A stretch of 64,000 nt of DNA, taken from the NCBI GenBank assembly GCA_001466705.2, contig LATX02000197.1, positions 186,001 through 250,000 of the forward strand. Direction: 5' to 3'. The notes beneath the pieces are model-generated. The model saw only the letters and a program-made list of their open reading frames with translations, was not told the origin of the DNA and ran no database searches. Of this stretch, positions 38,756 through 50,915 are shown piece by piece. The DNA is from Moniliophthora roreri. Its lineage: Eukaryota; Basidiomycota; Agaricomycetes; Agaricales; Marasmiaceae. The first letter of the stretch is position 1. Each line of letters opens with the position of its first letter. The translations under genes were made by a program, and so were the position numbers.

Positions 38756-40445
38756 TATGAGGAGCTCTGGGAGTTGCAGTGAGGTGATGGTTCTCTTCCT
38801 CAATGGCTGGCCTTTTAACGCTGTGCGGCAGGCGCGTGCCATCAAGTACAAAGCTTTGCACGGGCACACTGTTTACCAAAGTACTGTGCTGCTTCATTTA
38901 TTTCTGATGGTCACTATATCGCAAGCCCCAAATTGAGTCTGTTGCAGATCACCGGTCCAGTCCCTTGAGCGAGTAGTACCAAGTAATTCAATCTGACCGT
39001 CAAAATCCGAAAGGTCACATAGCCATACGAAATGAATGAAAATTCCAGGTGTACTCGTTAAAATGAGCTGCCTTGATAGAACTTTGTGAAAAAAACATGG
39101 CGAAACCTTCTTCACGACTCACTGTGTCAGGATTATTTTTGGCTGTGCTCAGACTTTTCACTGCACGGACGACTTGGGCTTCTCAGGCGGCTGCAGCCCT
39201 TCTAAGTTTGACTTTGATACTTACCCTCGTCTCTAGTTGTGTAGCTGTAAATGAAATTCATACTAGGGCTACTTGCCGGCGATGCCGCTTGTTCGACTGT
39301 GCTGGGGAAGCGAGAGAGAGCGCTGCGGTCGGAAGTAGAACTTTAATCGCGCAGTGACCAGCAAGGTGACCAGTCAAATTATCGTTGTACGCGAGCCACG
39401 GCATTTTCTGTGCTGTTCACTATCACCGTCGTCCTTACCCCACAAAAACGATGAGACCAGACTAGATGCCTCGACTTGAACGTAGCTTTGTTAGGACACA
39501 GGAAACAGGTGTGTCCCCGTTCACCAGCTACTTTCCCACTGATACGTTATTCTTCCTGGACTAGGCAAAATCGACATACTATAGTCTGACGGGCAACATG
39601 CAGCTCCTTCCACCTCCTTCCACCTCCTCTCGATCTACTATATGGCTATCAATCACTACCCTCCAACTAATTCCTTTGGCGCCCCTCTATTTACACACTT
39701 CACCCGATATAAAAAATTGTGCATTTTCTTATGCCCCTCCCATTGTCTACTGGTCCTTCTTTCACTCCTTTTTTTCCGTCTTCCCATGAACCGAAACGAT
39801 CTTGAGCCTACAATTTGCAGCAAATGCAATCATTTATTCTTCCAGTGTTGAGCGTAACTCCTTCACGTTTTACAAATGCTGGGTCGCAGCTCTTGCTTTC
39901 TCCTTTAAACCACTATTTTATCTCTTGACAATCGACATATGAGCTTCCAACATCCTGCTCAGCAATCACATCTCTCTTTTCCCAGTGGAACCTGGCTGTG
40001 TGCACACCTTTTCCATGAGTTTGGCTATGAAATTCTCGTCGACACGCCGAGGCGGCGGCTGACCGAGCAGGAACACAGATTTTAGTAGAGACAGAGGGAG
40101 CTGCAGGTGCGTAAACTATGTCTTGAGTGGTGTAATCTTATGCTCACGGCACGCATTTATTCAGATACGTGTTCAATTTCACAGCGGCCCATTCGAACTA
40201 GACTGTGCAGACAGCCGACGATGTGACTAGGATACGCTATGCGGCACTGAACGAAGTTCCCCTTAGATCAAAAATTGCTGACAAGAGTATCGGCTTTCAC
40301 ACTTATATCGATGTTGGTTTAGGACTCCTATGTGTTCTATGGGTCTTTTTCCACCAGTATGATGTATACGAGAACTTGAAACACGGCTATGTAAAATTAT
40401 ATAGGAAGAAACGGAAGAAACACAGCCGACAAGAAGTCCAAAAGG
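38756..40445. other. Spacer between HET-like copies A and B
   Basis: Includes the copy A leader with the TTAAAAG-like element near 38811-38818. A plus-strand pyrimidine-rich stretch at 39598-39790 with TATAAAA near 39708 looks promoter-like. A plus frame (40205-40573) with one hydrophobic segment overlaps the 3' end of copy B and is unrecognised. Confidence 0.35.
38811..38820 (-). promoter_or_regulatory. TTAAAAG element upstream of HET-like copy A
   Basis: TTAAAAGGCC on the minus strand, about 57 nt upstream of the chosen start. Similar elements occur upstream of copy B (TCAAAAGGCC, 42850-42858), copy C (TTAAAAG, 48367-48373) and the relic copy D (TTAAAAG, 52759-52765). It may be a shared TATA-like core promoter element. 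Confidence 0.45.
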
Positions 40446-42816
40446 TCATTCTGCTGACACCTCGATACCCTTATGCACCACCGCAGCTCCGACTTTTACA
40501 ACTTTCTCTACCTTATCCCAGATCGAGACAGGCACGCCATCTTTGGCTATACCCCCTCCTGATCCAACCCTGACTGAGCCGGTTTTAACAGTCGCTGCCA
40601 GTGTAAAAGGGGGTAGACTGGCCATGCCCACCTTTGTCGCTATCGTGTTCACCATGTTGGGACGGTCGAGTAGCATATAGGTTATGCCGCTTCCGTGAAC
40701 CCCCAAGACGACCATCGCATTGGGTTTTTTGGAGACCACCACTCGAACCTTGATTTTTGTACACAGATCAACTAAGTGGCCCTGTTTGTATCCGCTCCCT
40801 GGAACATCCCATGTAGGAACCATTTGTTCGTCTCCCCACTCGGAAAGCCGCGTGACACTAGGATCGAGTTGTTGAAGCACCTTCACAGGATTACTTCCCC
40901 AGGCTATGTCCCCTTTACTTCCATCATCTAGTTTCGACTCGCTGAGGAAAACCCAACCACTGTGTTCGAGATATATAGCTCCAATTAGGAGGCGGAAGAA
41001 GTTGAATGCAATGGATGTTATCCAAAGTACTATGAAACCACCCACGGCAAGGTTACCCTTGGCCGTAGCGCCAGCGGCGATGAACAAGGCAAGTGCAATT
41101 ATCCAGCATAATACTATTAAAACTGACGAAAGCACCTTCATGACTCGGGCGTCTGGATTTCGGTACAACGCCATGCTATCTCGCTTGACGCCAGGATGAA
41201 GCCCGATTGTCTGCACGTCAACAATATTTAATGGTGCAATAGTTTTACCATTCTTATCCTTTCCACTGACGGTAAATGCGGTCACGAGAGGCTCGAGTCG
41301 TTCGTTTCCCGCCTTCGGCTCTATAGGTGGACCTAACAAGTCATCAGAAATGGCCTTGGATTCGAACATTACAAAACCTACCAAGCCAGCCATTTCCGAC
41401 TTCAGGTTTGTCATGAAGACGACACATGGCCGCCAAGGCAGCCGTGTTGTAGAACCCCTGGTTGAGCTCCAACAGCCAAGCTAGGTCAGCCCAACCATCT
41501 TTGCCCTTGAGGTGATGAAGCCGAGCACGACGGGGTAAGAGCCCATTCAGACCTTTTCCAATGAGCTCGTGATCATGATACCCTGTCTCCTGATCCCGTC
41601 TGATGGCTTCGACGATGAGAGCATGGATCATCATCTGCCATGTGTCATTGCCGCCGTTGTTACTCTGTCGAAGGATGGAATGGAGATGCCATTTGTTGGC
41701 CACAGCTGCATGATACATCATTCTCTCACGGAATGATCTGGCAGATTGGGTGTAGAGGTAGCTTTGCTTTGACTCCCTCCCATGGTCATCCCGAAGTACC
41801 CTCCTGGTCATCCGTCGCACCTCGTTGGCATGAAGGATCTCGCCTAAAGTAAAGAGGCGGTTCCCCCAGCCGCAATCCAAGGTCCAATGATCGCAGTCCA
41901 CGACATTGCAAAATGCCACTACCGTTTGTGCACCTCCAAAGATATCTGCAAGACGACCAAGCTCCTCGCTCCGTTCCTTGCCCGCCTCTTCCCTCTCTAC
42001 TTGGTCATCTTGATGCTCCTCGTCGGTGTGCCTCTCCCGAGAGAGACAGAACTCGTCCAACCAGATGAATTCTTCGCGATCAGGAGATTCACCTCGGTCC
42101 CTTATCGCTGAGCAGTATTCCATGAGGAACTGCTTCGATATCCGTCTCCGGTCTCGAAGTGAAAACGATGCATTGCCGTCTGGCTTCGGGTCATTAAGCT
42201 CTTTGCCGGCTTCCTGGAACAGGGTGACAGCTGCTTCCATGTTGTAGCTCAGCGTAGTATATCCGTTTTCACGATATTTTTTCGTCCAGTTGATCTGCCT
42301 GTGGCCGGCGTACTGGCCATCACGGATAGAAACCAAAAGCATCCAGCGTGGCTCAAAATTGGTCTTTTCATATACCTCCATATTGTCGTCACTGGGACTG
42401 GCAGTCGTTCTCGTTGTGGCGGAACTGCTGGTGCTTGCATTCGGTACCTCGTCCTCGTTCTCCGGGTATGCCGGTGGATTCCGAAGAACCGCCTTGGGCA
42501 GGTTGACGTGTTCCCCTTGCCAATTCGCCTGGACAAAGTTATACACAGCTCCAGCGATTTTTCCGCCCACCGGAATCGTTGCAGCCGGGGCAAAGATGAT
42601 GTTGCAAAAAACTCGGACAAGGTTGCCATAAATATGGAGTGGATCTTCCCGGTAACGGTGGAACCAACCACAACCCTGGACCCCAGGGTCTTCATAGAAA
42701 AGACGTTCCAAAGCCGAGCGGCACCAGTGGGGGGTACGAAGAACTTGGGATGTCATGGGAGGCTTTGGAAGCCTGTGGGCTTCGGCGTTCATTAGAGAGG
42801 GGGTCTCTGTCTGCAT
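40446..42816 (-). CDS. HET-like domain protein with C-terminal TM hairpin, copy B
   Basis: 773 residues after removal of one 49-nt intron (41333-41381) at the same place as in copy A. Start MQTETPSLMNAEAHRLPKPP at 42814-42816. It then has MTSQ and the family N-terminus RSALERLFYEDPGVQGCGWF, a hydrophobic patch, a Ser/Thr-rich linker, and EVYEKTNFEPRWMLLVSI. The HET-like core (about residues 185-330) has GYTTLSYNMEAA, FIWLDEFCLSRE, ELGRLADIFGGAQTVVAFCN and DCDHWTLDCGWGNRLFTLGE. The second half carries a conserved block with HLHSILRQSNN, LLPRRARLHHLKGKDGWADL, two membrane segments and VVVSKKPNAMVVLGVHGSGI. It ends VSAE. Predicted membrane-anchored; function inferred only from the HET similarity. 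Middle of the co-oriented array. Confidence 0.82.
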
Positions 42817-45800
42817 TGCGAGTTGATGACTTTACTGCCTGAATAATCGGCCTTTTGATACTTTGCAAAGCGTCCAAACCTGGTAGCCTTTGTTCTCACA
42901 AGATATCATAATTTCCAGAATCCAGGCAACTCGCATGACTGTTGCTGTTCACCATTCAAATTTCAGATCTTGGTGGTTCTCATCCTTGTGGCTGATCTAC
43001 AAATCAATGATCCTGAGTCGAGTTTGCTAATTTTGAAATGAAGCTGTTTCTGTGGGACTGCTCGCTATACACACCATCGACGATCTTTACCGATTCACTC
43101 TGACATGGCGGGAACTTCCCCACGCCTCAAAACATTCCTGGACATATATTCTCTAAATAGAGTAGCTTTACATGTATCCAGAATCGGGACAAACCCTTGC
43201 AAAGGCCTATTGAATTACACAGGAACAAAGGTGAGACCGGATTGCTGTAGTTCTGATTCTATAGCTGCCACCAGGTGTTAGCCCCTCCCCTTCTCTTAAC
43301 ATCTTCAGTGGTTACTTGATGAATTGGGCACGTTTGGCACTAGGCAAATGTAGAGGTCGCGGGTCACAAATTGCATTTCCTCATTGCTATCAGTGTTTAG
43401 TTAGGGACTAAACGACGTTTCCGCCGTCTACTGGTTTTCGCTCGCCGTGTAACATTCTTTGTTCTATCATCTGTATACAGTGACGCTGGTTGTCCAGGCA
43501 GCGTCGACATCTCTTGGCATGATTCAATACCTACAGCACTTGCAGCATATGCCTGCTGTTGGATAGAGCGGAGCAACTTACCCTATCACGAAACAAAGTC
43601 AAAGAGCCAAAAAGATCTCTGATCGATTCGACCACTCTGCATTCGGGTCGACTGTTGACAGACACCCAAAAGGCATAGATAGTCACTCGGTGGGGATACA
43701 GTTAGTGGGATTGCGGTATGAAGGCCATGGAAAAATGGTCTCGAACACCTGATACCAACTGACAATCACAAGAGAAGCGTTGTTTGCGACTGATATACTG
43801 ATATCTCAGGCCGAGTCAAATACAGCATTGATTTCTAGTCGCTTCTATAGGCCTTAGACAGATGATTGAAGACTTACCTTTACACCATTAATCATGTTAA
43901 TCATGAACGAAACTCCTTCTCCCGGTTTTGACCACACAGTAAAACCTCCTTGAGGCTATGCTATTGAAGAGATAGACGGCATGAGCTTCAGGTGTCACAA
44001 AAGGTCTATGATCTTCGTGCCCTCTCGAAAATACCACAACGTACGTGCCTGCCATCAATATGCTCGAATCAGCAGCTTGTGCCATCACAACGAAGCTAGC
44101 ATTCCAGACCGCCACAGACCAAGAGATGATCGTCCTACCAAAGCTGTCGTGAAAAGCGACACCGCAGAGTCCGTTCAATCCTATATTTTGCATTCGTAAC
44201 GCGTCAAGTATGGTAAAGGATTGAACATTGTCGGTGACATAGTATATAGTGTTCGACGTGATTGGCTGTGTAGCCTGATAGTACCCAAGAGCACCTTCTT
44301 CTCAGGCTCTCGAACATCTTGCTCTAGATTCTTAAATTCCCAAAATAACCGTAGGTTTTCTCATCTAGCAATGGACGGTACTAGGATATGTAGCGGTCCT
44401 AGAATGAATCGAGTCGGCATCTGTTCTCAACTCCAACACAGACAGTTAAACTCACAGGGTGATTGAGCTGTTCAGAACTCTGTAGCACTGCCCTATATGC
44501 AACCCCCTCAGTTGAAGCCTGAAGCTTGAATGTCAACTGGTGCCCACGCGCTCACGACGCATGATGTATTGGCGTTTTCCGAAAGCACCAAGAGCAAGGC
44601 GATCATTCGCACAAGTGCGCCAAAGCCAAGCAGGATCTAAGCTAATGTCCGGATTCTGGGAAGTGGAGCCAATTTCGCGTCTTTTGCATGACGAAGTGCC
44701 AGTAAGGGGTAATGGGAAATTGTGCGAGTCCTCCAACGCAGTTACACGCAGCCACAGTAGTGGGATGCTATCCCAGTGTGCCCAGACTCCAGAAATGTGA
44801 AGGATAGAGGTAGGTAAGAGAGCAGTCAGTGTGTTAAAATAGCTGAACACACGGTCCCCGCGACTCGTGAAGTGTAGATGCCGACACCGCTGAAGTGAAG
44901 CCAGTAGGTGTCACCATCAGCGTTCCAACTGAGCGGCTAGTGCGAAGACTAAGCTAGTCAGTCTTCTCTTTCGCTGCCATGTACAGTGCCGCTGACAGTC
45001 CTCTCACAACCCATATCCCTCTTCCAGTCCTTTCTCGCGTTTACCCACCCAGCCCTCCCATATAGTCAGTATCAGAATTATTGAAGTGGTTATAATACAA
45101 TATTATATATTGGCCTTATACGCTTGTGATATTAGACTTAAGCAATCACTGGCTTGCAATTGGAGAACGAAACTCGTCGGGGGACCCACCCAGGCGTGAT
45201 CCCTCCGCGTTTCCGGTCGAGCTTCGCTCGCCCCCAGCCCAACCTAGAGTTCTCTCAGTTGTGAGTCAGCACATGACAGACGAAGTTGGACGAGACAAAA
45301 TCCTGTAAGCATCTTCAAGTTCACATCAAAATCATATCGTGACTGGTGCGTTCAAGTGCGTCGTAATTTCTCTGAAAGACGATATTCCTGATATCTTACA
45401 GATCACAACGTTCTGATCAAGTGTCTCCGGGACTGCAAATTGCTCACCAAGGATGTAATGGAATAGACGAAGATATTCGGTGATGACCCAACCCCATGCA
45501 CTGAATCTCGACGGCTAAGAAGAAAAGGGGCAGGGGAAGTGAGAGGGATCGGAAAATGGATTAATTACGCCTTCGTTACGAAGGTGGCAAACGGTGCGTT
45601 TCTGAAATTCGAACTTCTGCTCTTGTTCACTAGATCTAATACTTTACTAGCCTGGTACCCGTGTCCACCTTGGATATCCATGCCTCACAATCCTTCTCTC
45701 CACCTACTCAGCTCAAGTCATTCGTTATCGTCAAGTCGGACTTGCACTCGGTTTCCACTCTCCATCGTGTCTTAAGGTCGATCGTCTCAGACACTCCCAC

Positions 45801-45953
45801 ATTCAAAACGAGGGAAATGAGTCTTTAGCATCATTGGGATGAAGGTGAAGCTTGTTCCTTACGACGTGGAAAAATTCCCTCATCATTGGCTTTTCATCGG
45901 GCGTGCAAGCCACGGAAATAGTATATTTCACCTGTATGGGGAGGGATAATGGT
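42817..45953. other. 3.1-kb spacer between HET-like copies B and C
   Basis: Starts with the copy B leader. A minus frame at 43897-44193 (98 codons, partly hydrophobic, VAVWNASFVVMAQAADSSIL) could be an exon of an unrecognised membrane protein; flanking exons were not found. No other supported gene. An AT-rich patch lies near 45080-45115. Confidence 0.3.
43897..44193 (-). CDS. Unrecognised ORF, possible membrane-protein exon
   Basis: A 98-codon minus frame with two hydrophobic stretches (IISWSVAVWNASFVVMAQAA and ILMAGTYVVVF) followed by a charged segment. The layout resembles one exon pair of an Agaricomycete multi-pass protein, but no neighbouring exon with matching phase was found and no paralogue in the window aligns to it. 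It may be a gene relic. Confidence 0.22.
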   Translation of the reverse strand: MQNIGLNGLCGVAFHDSFGRTIISWSVAVWNASFVVMAQAADSSILMAGTYVVVFSRGHEDHRPFVTPEAHAVYLFNSIASRRFYCVVKTGRRSFVHD

Positions 45954-48329
45954 CTACAGTACCCGAAGGAGGCGATTTACTGATAGCATTCGGCGCAAGA
46001 TATCCCGATTATGCCATGTCCTTGTCTCTGACCTTTTCCCGATAGTTGCAACGCAATTGACTGGCCCAACCCTGATGGATCCACATTTCTCGGTAAACAT
46101 GAACGTGAATGGTGGTAGATTGACCATGCCAACTTTAGCCGCAATCTCATACACGTTGTCTGGTCGATTCAGAAGCATATAAGTAATGCCGCTTCCGTGA
46201 ATGGCCAAGGCCACCATTGCGTTGGGTTTCTGGGCAACTACAACTCGAACCCTGATTCCGGTACGTAAGTCCACCAACTGTCCTCGCATGTACCGATGCC
46301 AATTATCAGAGTCTCGGACGTCCTTAGCCCCATCCTTATCCCTATCTGGCTCCCACCTCGGAACCATTTGTCTGTCTCCCCACTCGAAGAGATCCAAGCT
46401 AGCATCGAGTCGGCGAAGGACCTTCTCGGGATCACTGCCCCATGCAGCATCGCCTTCACCCCCGTCGTTCCACTTGGTTTCGCTAAGAAAGACCCAACCA
46501 TTGTGTTCGAGGTACATGGTCCCAACCAGGAGGCGAACAAGGTTAAAGGCCGCGGAAGATATCCAAAGTATGGCGGTGCCTGCACCAGAAAGACCATTTC
46601 TTCTGCCACTAGTGATCATGAGTATTGCGATTATCCAACATATCACAAATAACACAATCGAGATTGTCTTCTGTTGTCGGGCGTGCGGATTCCGGTACAA
46701 GACCCTGGCGTCTCTTGCAACAAAAGGATGGAGTCCAATCGTCTGTGCCCCGACAATGTTTAATGGTGCAACAGTTTTACCAGTTCCCCCCACAGTGAAC
46801 GCAGTCACAAGAGGTTCGAGTCGTTCATTTCCTGCCTTTGGTTCAATCGGTGGACCTAAACATTCAGACAGGTAATCAGAAATGGCTTTGGAGCATCGCG
46901 AGACCTTACCTAACCAACCGCTACCAGCTTCGGGAATGTCAGGAAGACGGCACACAGCAGCCAGGGCAGCCTGGTTGTAGAACCCCTGGTTCAGTTCCAA
47001 CAGCCAAGCTAGGTCAGCCCATCCGTTTTTACCTTTGAGGTGATGAAGCCGGGCACGACGGGGTAAGAGCTCATTAAGACCCTTTCCAAGGAGCTCGTGA
47101 TTACAGAATCCCGACTTCTCGTCTCGTCTAATGGCTTCGACGATGAGAGCATGGATTGCCATTTGCCATGTGTCGCTTCCACTGTTGTTGCTTTGGCGAA
47201 GGATCATATGGAGATGCCACTTATTTGCTATTGCTGCACGGTGTACCATTCTTTCACAGAATGATCTGGCAGACTGTCTGGTGTAGAGATGGCTCCTCGG
47301 CTTTGTTTGCCTCCCATGCTCATCCCGGACTGTCTTCCTAGTCATCCGTCGCACTTCGTTGGCGTGAAGGATTTCGCCTAGAGTAAAAAGACGATTTCCC
47401 CAGCTACACTCCAAGCTCCAATGGTTGCAGTCCACAACATCGCAGAATGGAACCACTGTTCGTGCACCTCTAAATATATCTGCAAGACAACCAAGCTCTT
47501 CATTGCGTTCAAACTTCACTTTCTTCCTCTCGGCTTGCTCGTCCTGCTGTGCCTCGGTGTGGGTCTCCCGAGAGAGACAGGACTCATCCAACCAGATGAA
47601 TTCTTCACGGTCGGGAGGCTCAGGCTGATCCCTGATCGCTGAACAGTATTCCACCAGGAGCTGCTTGGATATTTCTCTCCTATCCCAAAGTGAAAATTTT
47701 GCTTTGCTGCCTGGAGGAATCGGGTCACGGGGCCTCCCGCCAGCTTCGTTGAATAAGACCTTGGCTGCATCCATGTTGTAGCTAAGCGCAGTATATTTTT
47801 CTTTGTGGTAATCCTCTGTCCATTCGATCTGTTCGTGGCTCCCGTAACGACCCTCACGAATAGAGACTTTCAGCATCCAGCGCGGCTCAAAATTGGTCTT
47901 TTCGTAAACCTCTGTATCTGTGTGCGGAAGGCTGCTAGCGCTGCTAAAAGCACTCGCGCTCCTGCAGACCGAAGAAGGTTTGAGGGTGTGCAGATTCTTT
48001 ACCCTGTCATCGTCGTCGTCCTTCGGTGGGTTAGCAAGGACAGCCTCAAACCTATCTGCAAGTTCGGCTCGCCATCCAGCGTGAGCCAAGTTGTAGACAA
48101 CGTATCCAACGGCTTCTCCCACTTCGGAGAACACCATGAACGGTGCAAATATGAGGCTGCAAGCCACCCGGAGAACGTTGCCAAGGACATGCAGTGGGTC
48201 CTCCTGATAGCGGTGGAACCAACCGCAGCCTTTGACGCCAGGCTCTTCGCGGAAAAGGCGCTCCAAGGCTGAGCGTGGAGGAAGCTCCGGAAGGTCACGA
48301 TTATGGACGTTGATAGGAGGGCAATCCAT
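45954..48329 (-). CDS. HET-like domain protein with C-terminal TM hairpin, copy C
   Basis: Start MDCPPINVHNRDLPELPPRS at 48327-48329; stop at 45954-45956. The frame is open throughout (791 codons), but a 54-nt segment (46856-46909) with GTAAGG donor and TTTAG acceptor lies exactly where copies A and B have their intron. Removing it gives 773 residues, the same as copy B, so splicing is likely. Order: RSALERLFREEPGVKGCGWF; hydrophobic LRVACSLIFAPFMVF; Ser-rich linker; EVYEKTNFEPRWMLKVSI; HET-like core (YTALSYNMDAA, FIWLDESCLSRE, ELGCLADIFRGARTVVPFCD); a conserved middle block; two membrane segments (SIVLFVICWIIAILMI and the following); VVVAQKPNAMVALAIHGSGI. Role unknown; HET similarity suggests recognition or signalling. 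No break. Confidence 0.82.
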   Translation of the reverse strand: MDCPPINVHNRDLPELPPRSALERLFREEPGVKGCGWFHRYQEDPLHVLGNVLRVACSLIFAPFMVFSEVGEAVGYVVYNLAHAGWRAELADRFEAVLANPPKDDDDDRVKNLHTLKPSSVCRSASAFSSASSLPHTDTEVYEKTNFEPRWMLKVSIREGRYGSHEQIEWTEDYHKEKYTALSYNMDAAKVLFNEAGGRPRDPIPPGSKAKFSLWDRREISKQLLVEYCSAIRDQPEPPDREEFIWLDESCLSRETHTEAQQDEQAERKKVKFERNEELGCLADIFRGARTVVPFCDVVDCNHWSLECSWGNRLFTLGEILHANEVRRMTRKTVRDEHGRQTKPRSHLYTRQSARSFCERMVHRAAIANKWHLHMILRQSNNSGSDTWQMAIHALIVEAIRRDEKSGFCNHELLGKGLNELLPRRARLHHLKGKNGWADLAWLLELNQGFYNQAALAAVCRLPDIPEAGSGWLGKVSRCSKAISDYLSECLGPPIEPKAGNERLEPLVTAFTVGGTGKTVAPLNIVGAQTIGLHPFVARDARVLYRNPHARQQKTISIVLFVICWIIAILMITSGRRNGLSGAGTAILWISSAAFNLVRLLVGTMYLEHNGWVFLSETKWNDGGEGDAAWGSDPEKVLRRLDASLDLFEWGDRQMVPRWEPDRDKDGAKDVRDSDNWHRYMRGQLVDLRTGIRVRVVVAQKPNAMVALAIHGSGITYMLLNRPDNVYEIAAKVGMVNLPPFTFMFTEKCGSIRVGPVNCVATIGKRSETRTWHNRDILRRMLSVNRLLRVL
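46856..46909 (-). other. Stop-free 54-nt intron in HET-like copy C
   Basis: Flanked by GTAAGG and TTTAG, in the same position and phase as the 64-nt intron of copy A and the 49-nt intron of copy B. Its length is a multiple of three and it has no in-frame stop, so retention would add 18 residues instead of truncating the protein. Confidence 0.7.
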
Positions 48330-49490
48330 CGGGTAACCTTGGTGCTGTCAGTAATAGTCAGTTGTTCTTTTAATGCCCCTGTAGATACGTTCACACCATA
48401 ATAAGTGGCGAATGGACCCATCGACAAAACCTTGATTTCAGGTGGTATCAATTGTTCGTACCTGGAATTGTACAATAGCGTTTGCGAACAAGGAAGACTT
48501 CAAGAAAGCATGGTGTGCCTTTGTTTTTGAACAGCTTGGTTGAGGAAGGTGTTAGCATCATCACATCTGTGTGTAGTTATTGAAAGTGTGCTTACCTCCC
48601 TGCTTCGTCAATATTCTAGAGCTTCGCCCAGACTAGAGTACGGTGCTTCCGGTGAACATGATAGATGGAGATTCTGATCCAAGGAGACAGTTGATGTAAG
48701 GCTTCACTCAAGCCTTCTGCCTGCATCGCGGCAGAGTACGCTTTGGAAATTCAATGACGGTACATAGTCATGGTTCCATAACGACGACCATTCGGGATGT
48801 AAGAGTAGTGACATTCGTGGCATAAGGCCCAACCGAGTTTCGGACAGCATGGAAATGGGTAAAGGGTTGCTACAAGTAGTGATTCCTAGGATCGGTGATA
48901 TTTCTTATTCCGGGACAAAACTCCGACTTGTTGTCGTCCGGACTCCCAGCATTTCATGTGAAGTGTAGCTAATGGTTCCCCAGCGCCACAGGACGTCAAG
49001 ACGTCACAAAAAGAAAAACCCGGAAGCCACCGCTACGAGTCATACGGTAGCCTGGAACCACATCACCGCCTTAACAGCATAATCATGTCAACAAATTGCT
49101 GAGAGTACACCAAAGGAACAAGCTTAGGCTGAACGGTAAATGCTCGGCTTACTAGTGTTCATAACCCAATAGATCCTTTGGGTATACTTTCAACCAAAGT
49201 GCTAGAGTGGTGCTCAGATATGTTTGAGCATGAAGGATTCAGTTCGATTGAGACGAGAGAGGATTGGTGTTGGGAGCGCGAAGGGCTTTTATATTAGCCA
49301 CTGTACACTCAGTGGGGGCTCGGAAATGGGTCGGACTTCCAGCCATGAACGGCGAGACACTGTACTCGGTGACTCGACGAGTGGACAGCATCGGCTGAGA
49401 GCATCAGATGCGGTGGCGTCTGAAGTGCTATTCAAACGTGACCGTATCAATCTTGAAGCTTGATTATCATGATGGGTATATTCACAACGG
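48330..49490. other. Spacer with 3' part of duplicated block 1
   Basis: Contains the copy C leader (TTAAAAG at 48367-48373). Sequence near 48840-48930 resembles 53640-53745, and 49220-49410 resembles 53750-53910, showing that the duplication that includes the following gene extends beyond its stop codon. No gene is supported. Confidence 0.4.
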
Positions 49491-50915
49491 TTAAACTTGG
49501 GTGAGGGTACTGCTTCTATGACTTTCTCCATCTTCCAAAACCAGTCTGGTTGGCTTGAGGATGTCCAATTCCGCGTCCTCACCACGTTCAATAGGACGGT
49601 GATTACGGGAGTGTTCACTGACCACCGCCTGAACATATGTTGATGACCCGGAAGAGTCCCATAACGACCTCTGAAGGTAGACCAATACGATGACAAGAGT
49701 CGGATAGATACCCTGTCGAATGATTCCTGAGGAACGGAGTACAGAAAGCTAGAGGGCAGGACACACCACTAGTTGCACGCTCGCGGCATAGAGAACCTGT
49801 TGAACATACGCTCCTACAGGAGAGGCGCCGACAGACGGTATCAGTGTGATGACTTGCAGGAACTGTAGATAAAGGTTAACGTCTGCTTGAAACGTCGATT
49901 GCAGTAATGCTCACCCAAAGCATCGAATATGCCACCCCAGATTCCAAAAGCAATACAAGGACTTTCTCTATTCCGCCTCGAGCATGAAATGTACCGAGAT
50001 ACTTCTTGACTACTCTCCAGTGTAGCCTAATAAAGGGAGGGTAAAGCGAGTGTATGTTGATGTGCATTATATGTACGCACCATACTTTGTACCCAATAGC
50101 ACAGGTCGCAGTAATATTTGTCGCCATTGATAAGACGTAGGTGGCAATGTTGAGTGAACTGCATGTGGGAGGTAAAGTAATGGGCCAATCGTCTTCTATG
50201 AAACATCCAAGGAATGCCAATGTCGAGGCTAGCATATCTAAATTAGCTACAGGCAGCTGAGATTGACTATAACGCAACGAACCTACAGACCCGAGAAGTA
50301 GCAGAGAGGGCACGATCAGAATCTTCCGGTTGTCCGACCATAGCACCCATGCTCTCCAGACAACGACAAAGTCCCCGATAATGACCTGAGCAGTGTAAGA
50401 ATGGTTTATCTGTAACGAATGATTTTGCGACGACTCACCTCTAAAAAGAATAGCACTCCTTCCACTTTTCCTGATACCCTGGCATTTTCTCTGCTATCGG
50501 TATGCCAACGTCATTAACAAGGATCATTTGAATGCTTCCCACGAAGATCACCATATAGGATGCGATGAAGAATGTGGCTATCGCAAACATAGTGATGACC
50601 GCGGCGAGAAGAACGAGCTTTGCGCGTGTGTTTCCTTCTTTATTGCTATTAGAGGATATCGTGAGCTTTGAAAGATTGAAGTATTATATATTGTCACATA
50701 CCATAAAATGGGGATTGTGCAGCAAAAGAGCACCACATAGACACCTGATAAACTCCAGTTTTACCCGAGATTCGTTGTTGTAATAGTTATGAAGAAGAAG
50801 AAAAGAGCGCACCATAGAAGATTGCCGTTGTCAAAAGACCTGCCGAGTTCAAAGTGATGTTCGAGCCAAAAAGAGAGACTAGCGAAAGATCTTGCGAAAT
50901 ATCGGTATTGGGCAT
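49491..50915 (-). CDS. Orphan multi-pass (about 7-TM) membrane protein, copy 1
   Basis: Start ATG at 50913-50915 (MPNTDISQDLSLVSLFGSNI); stop TAA at 49491-49493. Spliced exons give a family common in Agaricomycetes but without an assigned function: an N-terminal extracellular segment; a helix ending FYG; WRAWVLWSDNRKILIVPSLL (third helix region); CSSLNIATYVLSMATNITAT; CAIGYKVW; a conserved HWRVVKKYLG loop; IEKVLVLLLESGVAYSMLWV; and a cytosolic tail VYLQRSLWDSSGSSTYVQAV that ends SSTLTQV. Introns are short GT-AG, several visible. No frame-breaking change was found by eye. A closely similar copy lies at 54061-55493, same strand. Possibly a receptor-like protein, but no ligand or G-protein evidence is present. 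Confidence 0.72.

Noticed and set aside
40205..40573. 122-codon plus frame with one hydrophobic segment
   Set aside because: Overlaps the 3' end of HET-like copy B on the other strand; the last third is its antisense. No motif or splice support.
45126..45308. GC-rich stretch with short inverted patches as a possible tRNA or structured RNA
   Set aside because: No cloverleaf, no B-box-like GGTTCGANTCC sequence in the right place.
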